DNA of 64,000 bases from Actinomycetota bacterium (GTDB lineage Bacteria > Actinomycetota > Actinomycetes > Mycobacteriales > Pseudonocardiaceae). Shown piece by piece: positions 34,998 to 41,131 of the stretch. Both the position numbers and the translations under genes were made by a program. Position 1 is the first letter of the stretch. The number at the start of each line of letters is the position of its first letter. Under the pieces are notes generated by a model, which was not told where the DNA came from, made no database searches, and saw nothing but the letters and a program-made list of their open reading frames with translations. The stretch spans positions 1 to 64,000 of the forward strand of contig JAJPIR010000111.1 of assembly GCA_021324675.1 (NCBI GenBank), written 5' to 3'.

Positions 34998-37358
34998 GTG
35001 TCGGTCTTGCCCAACAGCCGTAGTGTCCCGGGCCCAGACGTAGACGTCGATGCTGCGGTCGCGGTGGAGCAGGACTACGTGAGCCTGCTCTACCGGCATC
35101 TCGATGAACGTCGCCGCTACACCGCGGCGCGCCTGGCTGAGGTGCTGCGCGCGCCCACCACCGGCACCCCGCAAGCGCTCACCGAGCGCGACGCCGCTGC
35201 CGCGATGTACGCCCAGCAGCTGGCCAACCTGGACGGCGTCGAGCAAGGCCTGTGTTTCGGCCGCCTGGACCTGCACAGCGACCCCGATGACGACCCCAGT
35301 GACGACCCCGATGACGCAGGCGGGAACGGGCGCCGCTACGTCGGCCGGCTGGGTCTGCTCGACGAGGAGCACGACTACCGGCCCTTGCTCATCGACTGGC
35401 GGGCGCCTGCGGCACGCCCGTTCTACACCGCCACTGCTGCCCGCCCGGAGGGAGTACGCCGCCGCCGGCACATCCGGACCCGCAGCCGCACGGTGCTGGG
35501 TGTCGACGATGAGGTGCTGGATCTCGCCGACTCCTCCGCCGCCGATCCATCGCCTGCCACCAGCCTCACCAGCGAGGCAGCGTTGATGGCCGCGCTGGCC
35601 GAAAGCCGGACCGGCCGGATGTCGGACATTGTGGCAACCATCCAGGCTGAGCAGGACCGCATCATCCGCGCCAAGCCGCAAGGTGTGCTCGTCGTGCAGG
35701 GCGGCCCGGGCACCGGCAAGACCGCCGTCGCGCTGCACCGGGCGGCTTACCTGCTCTACACCCACCGCCGCCAGCTGGCCAAGCGCGGCGTGCTGGTGGT
35801 CGGGCCCAACGCGACGTTCCTGCGCTACATCGAGCACGTGCTGCCCTCGCTGGGAGAGACGAGCGTGCTGCTGTGCACGGTCGCGCAGCTGCATCCGGGC
35901 CTGCACGCTCGCGGCGCCGAATCTGACGAGGCGGCCGCGGTCAAGGGTCGCCTGGAGATGGCCAAAGTGGTGGCGGCCGCGATCCGGGACCGCCAGCGGG
36001 TGCCTGAGGAGCCGATCGAGCTTGTCGTCGACGGGCAGGCCGTCCGGCTGGACCGCGGGGTGTGCGCGCCGGCGCGTACCCGGGCCCGGCGCTCGAGGCG
36101 CCCACACAACGAGGCGAAGCGGATCTTCTTCCGGGAGGTGGTGGCGGCACTGACCGAGCAGGTCGCGCGGGGACTCGGTGCCGGCCTGCTGGACGGTGCT
36201 CGACTGCTGGACCGGGGTGATCTGGCAGACATCCGCGCCGAGCTGCGCGACAGCCCCGAGCTGACCGCGGCGCTGGAGTCGCTATGGCCGACGCTGTCGC
36301 CCGAGCAGCTGCTGCGGGATCTCTACGCCGACCCCCAACTGCTGGCCAGCGCGACCCGCCGGTTGCTGCATGGTGCAGATCGTGACTTGCTGGCGCGGCC
36401 TACCCCGCACCCGGCCGCCGATCCGGAAGATGTGTGGACCCCCGCCGACGTCCCCCTGCTGGACGAGGCGGCCGAGCTGCTGGGCTCCGACGGCAGCGCT
36501 GAGGCGGCCCGCGAGGCGGCCGCGTTGCGGGAGGAGCTGCAGTACGCGCAGGGCGTGCTGGACATCCTGGATCTGGACGAAGATCTCGATCCCGAACTGC
36601 TGCGGGCCACGGATCTGATCGACGCCGACCGGCTGGCCGACCGGCAGCGCGCGCGGCGCTACGAGAGCACCGCCGAGCGTGCTGCGGCGGACCGCACCTG
36701 GACGTACGGTCACGTCATCATCGACGAGGCGCAGGAGCTGTCCCCGATGGCGTGGCGGGTGCTCATGCGACGCTGCCCTAGTCGCTCGATGACGGTGGTC
36801 GGGGACCTGGCCCAGACCGGAAACCGCGTGGGTGCCGGCTCGTGGGGCGATGTGCTAGGCCCCTACGTCGCTGATCGGTGGCGGCTGGAACAGCTGACGA
36901 TCAACTACCGTAACCCTGCCGAGATCGCGCAGCTGGCCGATCGGGTGCTTGCGGCGATCGATGTGGACATCACGCCTCCGCAGTCGGTGCGCCACACCGG
37001 CGTGTCGCCGCGCTACGTGTCGGCCAGTGCGCCGGCCGGCGCGCTGCCGGCAGTGGTCGCCGAGGAGGCGGTCGCGGTGGGCAACGGCCGGGTCGCCGTG
37101 TTAGGCGCCGCCGCGCAGCTGGCCGAGCTGCGCACCTTGGTCCCGGCGGCCAGTAACGCCGATCTCGACGCGCCGATCACCGTGCTCACTGTCGCCCAAG
37201 CCAAGGGCCTGGAATTCGACGCGGTGGTCTTGGTGGATCCCGCGGCCATCATGGCCGAGTCCCCACGCGGGCTCAACGATCTTTACGTCGCCCTTACCCG
37301 CACCACCAACCGCCTGTGCATCCTCCATCCCGGCACTCTCCCCGGCGTCCTCGCCTAG
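34998..37358 (+). CDS. RNA polymerase-recycling helicase-like motor, HelR/HelD family
   Basis: About 786 residues. UvrD-like superfamily 1 ATPase with a long N-terminal coiled arm (VAVEQDYVSLLYRHLDERRRYTAARL is one continuous region), DUF4968-like RPLLIDWRAPAARPFY segment, Walker A GGPGTGKTAVALHRA near residue 235, Walker B IIDEAQELSPMAWR, Walker-type VVGDLAQTGN and C-terminal VLTVAQAKGLEFDAVVLVD and YVALTRTTNRLCIL. This order is typical of actinobacterial HelD/HelR, which remove stalled or rifamycin-bound RNA polymerase from DNA. GTG 34998 gives MSVLPNSRS; ATG 34989 in the same frame is an alternative. No operon partner. Confidence 0.85.
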   Translation: MSVLPNSRSVPGPDVDVDAAVAVEQDYVSLLYRHLDERRRYTAARLAEVLRAPTTGTPQALTERDAAAAMYAQQLANLDGVEQGLCFGRLDLHSDPDDDPSDDPDDAGGNGRRYVGRLGLLDEEHDYRPLLIDWRAPAARPFYTATAARPEGVRRRRHIRTRSRTVLGVDDEVLDLADSSAADPSPATSLTSEAALMAALAESRTGRMSDIVATIQAEQDRIIRAKPQGVLVVQGGPGTGKTAVALHRAAYLLYTHRRQLAKRGVLVVGPNATFLRYIEHVLPSLGETSVLLCTVAQLHPGLHARGAESDEAAAVKGRLEMAKVVAAAIRDRQRVPEEPIELVVDGQAVRLDRGVCAPARTRARRSRRPHNEAKRIFFREVVAALTEQVARGLGAGLLDGARLLDRGDLADIRAELRDSPELTAALESLWPTLSPEQLLRDLYADPQLLASATRRLLHGADRDLLARPTPHPAADPEDVWTPADVPLLDEAAELLGSDGSAEAAREAAALREELQYAQGVLDILDLDEDLDPELLRATDLIDADRLADRQRARRYESTAERAAADRTWTYGHVIIDEAQELSPMAWRVLMRRCPSRSMTVVGDLAQTGNRVGAGSWGDVLGPYVADRWRLEQLTINYRNPAEIAQLADRVLAAIDVDITPPQSVRHTGVSPRYVSASAPAGALPAVVAEEAVAVGNGRVAVLGAAAQLAELRTLVPAASNADLDAPITVLTVAQAKGLEFDAVVLVDPAAIMAESPRGLNDLYVALTRTTNRLCILHPGTLPGVLA

Positions 37359-37369
37359 CCCAATTTCCC

Positions 37370-37433
37370 CGCAGTCTGGATGCAGACTGCGGTTAATCGG
37401 GCCTTGGAAACAGCAGTCTGCATCCAGACTGCG
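37370..37433. terminator. 21-bp perfect inverted repeat between convergent genes
   Basis: GCAGTCTGGATGCAGACTGC at 37371-37390 and its exact reverse complement at 37413-37432 form a long stem (plus one flanking C-G pair) with a 22-nt loop. Each arm is itself nearly palindromic. It lies between the HelR-like gene and the LuxR-type gene, so it is a bidirectional terminator candidate. Confidence 0.7.
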
Positions 37434-37436
37434 AGT

Positions 37437-38327
37437 TCAGGTGGCGCGGGTGCCTTCCAGGAGCCAGTGGTAGGCGCCGGCGTCCGGGGCATCGTGGTGC
37501 CAGGTGAATTGCGTCTGGCCGGTGGGTAGGCGCTCGGTATGAATGGTGCCGATGTCACTGTTCTCGGTGAGGCGCTCGCCTGTCCAGGAACTTGGGAAGA
37601 CCACCTTCAGGGTCAGCTCACTGGTCGTCGCGGGGTGCCGTTGGTCAAACGTGGCGGTCGACCAGCTCAGCGATTGCCGGCCGGAGCGGCGCAGGCCGTT
37701 CCACAGCATTGGCGACCGGTAGCGCAGCAGCCACTCGGTTTCGGCCTGTAAACCCGGCTGAAACAAGATCATAATAAGCGGGCGGCCGTTTACATCCCTC
37801 ACCACATGGACGTCGACCTGCGTGTCTTGCCCCTTGACCTTGCAAGCGAGTCGAAGCTCATCCGGCTCCAGCGACGCAAGAGCAGTCCCAGCCATGATGG
37901 GACCAACAAACCGGTATACGAGGTAGGGCCGCGGCCTGGTCCACCGACGCTCGATGACACTGTCGCGCCCGTCCTGCTCTGCGACCACGAGTGTGATCTC
38001 TACTTGTTCCTCAAACAGCGGGAACTGCCGGTCGACCAGGCCGTGTACCGCGTCGGCGTAGCAGCGCAGCTCCTGCTGGCAGCTCTGAAGATCGGCAACT
38101 TGGCCCGGCCAGGGTGTCGACGGTTCGACCGACGGACCATCACTGTCAGCGAGTGCAGCAAGGTCGGCGCGGCGGGTGACCCCCGTCTTGCGAAACAGCG
38201 TGCGCATGTGCGCCTCCACCGTCCGGCGTGAGATAGCCAGGCGTGTGGCAATCTGATCATTAGTGAGCCCGGTGATCACCAGACGGCGTACTTCGTCTTC
38301 TCGACCAGTCAGACGCGGCCCCGCCAT
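37437..38327 (-). CDS. LuxR-type regulator with N-terminal HTH and unknown C-terminal domain
   Basis: 296 residues. The LuxR/FixJ helix-turn-helix is at the extreme N-terminus (LTGREDEVRRLVITGLTNDQ, then IATRLAISRRTVEAHMRTLF), the reverse of the usual order. Residues about 80-296 form an unrecognised soluble domain (YRFVGPIMAGTALASLEPDE, VDVHVVRDVNGRPLIMILF, LTLKVVFPSSWTGERL) that might bind a ligand or partner. GGAGG 8 nt before ATG 38327 supports the start. The upstream region is unusually AT-rich and contains a 20-bp perfect palindrome. No target genes can be assigned. Confidence 0.75.
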   Translation of the reverse strand: MAGPRLTGREDEVRRLVITGLTNDQIATRLAISRRTVEAHMRTLFRKTGVTRRADLAALADSDGPSVEPSTPWPGQVADLQSCQQELRCYADAVHGLVDRQFPLFEEQVEITLVVAEQDGRDSVIERRWTRPRPYLVYRFVGPIMAGTALASLEPDELRLACKVKGQDTQVDVHVVRDVNGRPLIMILFQPGLQAETEWLLRYRSPMLWNGLRRSGRQSLSWSTATFDQRHPATTSELTLKVVFPSSWTGERLTENSDIGTIHTERLPTGQTQFTWHHDAPDAGAYHWLLEGTRAT

Positions 38328-38433
38328 CCGCCGTACCTCCGCCCTCCCCCACCGTGTTACCTAGTTTACGTAGGCATGTAGTGCGTAGAAAAACTTGAGA
38401 TAATAGGTGCAATAACGGTACCATTACGCCTAC

Positions 38434-38453
38434 TAAACACCTAGGTGTTTAGA
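38434..38453. promoter_or_regulatory. 20-bp perfect palindrome, candidate operator
   Basis: CTAAACACCTAGGTGTTTAG is fully self-complementary. It sits in an AT-rich divergent spacer between the LuxR-type gene and the small genes to the right, about 107 bases from the regulator start. Confidence 0.6.
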
Positions 38454-38481
38454 GAGTAATTCGCCGGGCGGGAGCGTTTGC

Positions 38482-38640
38482 ATGACCCAGCATCCTCAAC
38501 CACCGCGCGATCGGCGCGCTGACCAAGCTGAAACCAGCCCGGGATCTCACCGGAGCGCGGCGTGTCTCGATGGTGCTGAGCCACTACAGCGCAGCCAGCG
38601 GGCAGGACGTCGTGGCGGGATGCACCGCAGTGCGCGGTGA
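38482..38640 (+). CDS. Possible small ORF coupled to membrane protein
   Basis: 52 codons from ATG 38482 with GGGAG 7 nt upstream. Its TGA overlaps the GTG of the next gene (GTGA), the classic coupling arrangement. The product (MTQHPQPPRDRRADQAETSP...) is polar, Arg/Gln-rich and resembles no family. It may be a leader whose translation drives the next gene rather than a functional protein. Confidence 0.4.
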   Translation: MTQHPQPPRDRRADQAETSPGSHRSAACLDGAEPLQRSQRAGRRGGMHRSAR

Positions 38641-38906
38641 CCCTGCAGGTACTGGGCTGGCTAGCCCTCGGCGCGTTGCTGTTTCTCTGCTTCGGAGTAC
38701 TTCTCGGCGCAACGTGGATGACGCAGGCGCAGCGGCCCAGGCTTCGTCAACAGGCCGAAGAACGGCGAAGGCTGAATCAGGAATGGGTAGCGCTCCAAGA
38801 CGCGCACCTCAGCCTGGAAACCTGCCCCCGCTGTGGTTGCCCTTTGGTCGAGTGGAACGGCTACTTCGACCGACACGAGGTCGGCGATCCACTAGACGAT
38901 AACTGA
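38637..38906 (+). CDS. Small membrane-anchored CxxC protein
   Basis: 89 residues. One N-terminal membrane helix (LGWLALGALLFLCFGVLLGA) is followed by a charged helix (RLRQQAEERRRLNQEWVAL) and a CPRCGCPLVEWNGYF motif that could bind zinc with another ligand. The tail is acidic (DDN). The start codon GTG overlaps the preceding short ORF's stop and has no independent ribosome site, so translation is probably coupled. I recognise the general type from actinobacterial regulatory islands, without known function. Confidence 0.65.
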   Translation: MTLQVLGWLALGALLFLCFGVLLGATWMTQAQRPRLRQQAEERRRLNQEWVALQDAHLSLETCPRCGCPLVEWNGYFDRHEVGDPLDDN

Positions 38907-38923
38907 GTCGCCGTGGCTGGGCG

Positions 38924-39133
38924 TCATACCGATCTGAACTGGTCGCTGCAAATCCCGGCGATAAATATGGCCCACCGCGCGCGGCTGCACGTCAGCACCG
39001 GCCCATCAGGGCTCTTCGAGTGCCGAACCCAGACATCATCCTGGACATGCCCAATCTCGGCACAGCCACTAGCGCCACTCACGCTGCTCTTCTGCCAGCA
39101 GGCTGGGGCAACGGGTTGCGGCACCGCGACCAT
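38924..39133 (-). CDS. DUF397 protein
   Basis: 69 residues from ATG 39133, chosen for an excellent GAGGAGG site 5 nt upstream. It matches DUF397: WQKSSVSGASGCAEIGHVQD, VWVRHSKSPDGPVL, then a W-AIF-like hydrophobic end. DUF397 genes usually accompany XRE regulators with a DUF5753 domain; one lies 0.9 kb upstream in the same orientation. The pair is thought to act as a regulator and small partner (toxin-antitoxin-like in some accounts). The 5' part is overlapped on the opposite strand by another open frame. Confidence 0.8.
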   Translation of the reverse strand: MVAVPQPVAPACWQKSSVSGASGCAEIGHVQDDVWVRHSKSPDGPVLTCSRARWAIFIAGICSDQFRSV

Positions 39134-39298
39134 GCCGTCCTCCTCACAACCAACTCGGGATGGCACCTTGTCGCCGTCCGTGACAGCGTCGTCGTCAGCC
39201 CCCCGAATTACCCGCAGCGCTCCAAGTGGCCTTTGGCCAGCATGTTATGGATGCTCAAAGATGACCCGCCTCCCTCGGCGGGAGGATTTTCGGGGTGA
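39020..39298 (+). CDS. Hypothetical protein overlapping DUF397 antisense
   Basis: Up to 92 residues. The portion after about 39110 reads like real protein (HAVLLTTNSGWHLVAVRDSV, YPQRSKWPLASMLWMLKDDP) with strong GC third-position bias. The portion before it is antisense to the DUF397 gene and less convincing. The true start may be the TTG near 39110 or the GTG at 39020. No family recognised. Confidence 0.4.
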   Translation: MPNPDIILDMPNLGTATSATHAALLPAGWGNGLRHRDHAVLLTTNSGWHLVAVRDSVVVSPPNYPQRSKWPLASMLWMLKDDPPPSAGGFSG

Positions 39299-40068
39299 AC
39301 AAATACCGATCGTTAGCAGGGTCAACACCGGCCGACACCGCAGCGCCCTAGTGGAGCAACTATCCGCGTTGACGCAGCGGTCGCTACCTGAAGCACGGAC
39401 AGTGCGCGTAAAGTAATCAGGCGTTAAGCCATCTGAGGGTTAACAGGATTAATGTTGCACCACTTCGGCCTACACTAGGTGCGTAGCCTTGATTCGTGGC
39501 ACACAGAATTTCACTGTGCACGAAGATCCCGAAGAGTCCGGCAAGCCATGACGACTCGGAGCCCCACTTCGTTGCCTCCGCGGATTGCAACCAGGTGCTC
39601 GCAGCATAGCCTCATCCGGATTATTGTGGCCCCGGCGCGGCAACGCGGATCCCCGTACAGACCCGAGAACGAGGAGGTCCCGCCAGCACCTACTCACCTG
39701 CGCTGACCTACGTTGGACTCCTGAATTTCGGTAGACGCATGCAGACCTCGACCCGCCTCGGGGGCCCCGACCCGCCGCCGAGCCGACCCCCCGAGGGGTG
39801 GGTAACTGATTTATCGTGCTACGCTCCGCGACTGTGTGGTCACCCTCCGTTACTGCCGGTGGCGTCGTCAGTACCGCAGAGCGGGGAGTCGTCCATAACA
39901 GACCCCTCCAATCTCATTCCTTAGCGGATCGTTTTGGCGAATGGTCATTGCGGCTGGGATAAGGTTGGAGACTGGCTGGGACCGGTGTTGGCGCACCGGT
40001 CCCAGCCTCATATATCGGCGCCTGAACTTCATCTTCTGTTTACCTCTTTCCTTGGTTACACTGGCCGG
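39299..40068. other. Gap in regulatory island, only a terminator recognised
   Basis: About 770 bases. Short frames on both strands around 39.5-39.7 kb have no start sites or family resemblance. The only clear structure is the hairpin at 39974-40007. Confidence 0.45.
39974..40007 (-). terminator. 14-bp perfect hairpin
   Basis: GGCTGGGACCGGTG pairs with CACCGGTCCCAGCC around a 6-nt loop. It lies 62 bases beyond the stop of the XRE-DUF5753 gene, on whose transcript it probably acts. TCATATAT follows on the plus strand, so it could also serve that direction. Confidence 0.7.
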
Positions 40069-40974
40069 CTAATTTGAGGGAAAGTCCTTGATCAACGAGT
40101 CAAGAAATTCATTGCTTTCCTCTTGCGACAGTGCGAGCTCTTGTAGCTGTGCGAATTTGTCAAGATACTCGGCGATAAGTTCGGTGTCATCGCGGATGGT
40201 GGTCTGGTTGACACCTTCTAGGTGCACCAAGTCGTCGAAGTTCGGGTCAGCGAACTCGAGAAGTATGAAGTTACCCAACATACCCGGGTGCGCGCCACGG
40301 GTGAAGGAGATGATCTGGATGCTGATGTGTGGCTCAGCCGCCGCTTCCCTGAGCCGCTCAAGCTGGTGCTGCATCACGCGGCCGCGCCCCACGTGGCGCC
40401 GCAGAGCTGCCTCGTCCAGGACGAACAGCATCTCCGGAGGATCGTCGCGGTCGACTGCTTCCTGACGATGCTGACGCACAGCCCATGCCTTGTCGATATC
40501 GTCGTGTCTGAATCCGACCATGTGCTCAAGGATCGCTCGGGCATATTCCTCGGTCTGCAGCAGTCCTGGGACTAAGACAGTGTCGTACTGTCGGATGACG
40601 GATGCGGACGCTTCGTACGCCAGGTAATCCTGGAAACCCGGCTTCAGCAGATCGGCAAACTGATCATAAAAAGAAGACCCCCGAGCCGCCCGACTGAGTT
40701 CAAGCAGCTCATTCACGCGCTTTTTTTCTTTCACCTTGTAGTAGTTCAGCAGCGCCTTCAGATCGTTAGTTGAGATACTTACGTCACCTTTTTCGATTCG
40801 GATCAGTTTCGATGGTGACCAATCCATGGCGCGTGCCACGTCGGCTTGCTTCAAGCCGGCGGCATCACGTGCCCGCCTGAGCTCTAAGCGCAGCCGGCGT
40901 CGCTGCACAGTGGGATCTTGAACTGCCAGGGTGCGTCGCTCCCCCTCAGAGCTGCCATCTGCCGATGAGCTCAC
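40069..40974 (-). CDS. XRE-family regulator with DUF5753 domain
   Basis: 301 residues from GTG 40974 (GAAGGCGG upstream); ATG 40995 is in frame. The helix-turn-helix is LRRARDAAGLKQADVARAMD with the next helix KLIRIEKGDVSIS. The C-terminal ~180 residues are DUF5753 (VIRQYDTVLVPGLLQTEEYA, RQHRQEAVDRDDPPEMLFVL, DEAALRRHVG, ISIQIISFTRGAHPGMLGNF). Proteins of this kind (BldB/Scr1-associated type) pair with DUF397 proteins, and one lies downstream. The role is DNA-binding regulation, targets unknown. Codon use is a little less GC-rich than the neighbouring cell-wall genes. Confidence 0.88.
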   Translation of the reverse strand: MSSSADGSSEGERRTLAVQDPTVQRRRLRLELRRARDAAGLKQADVARAMDWSPSKLIRIEKGDVSISTNDLKALLNYYKVKEKKRVNELLELSRAARGSSFYDQFADLLKPGFQDYLAYEASASVIRQYDTVLVPGLLQTEEYARAILEHMVGFRHDDIDKAWAVRQHRQEAVDRDDPPEMLFVLDEAALRRHVGRGRVMQHQLERLREAAAEPHISIQIISFTRGAHPGMLGNFILLEFADPNFDDLVHLEGVNQTTIRDDTELIAEYLDKFAQLQELALSQEESNEFLDSLIKDFPSN

Positions 40975-41131
40975 TGGCGTTCCGCCTTCTTTCATTATGG
41001 TAGTTTGCAGGATGCCATATAGCAAAAAACTAGCATGCAGATAGCCTGATGTTCCGTGCGCGTAGCCTCTGGTGTCCCGGCGTGTCGCAGGGAAGGCGGC
41101 ATGATCTTGATCATCGTGTGCGGCGTGCGCG

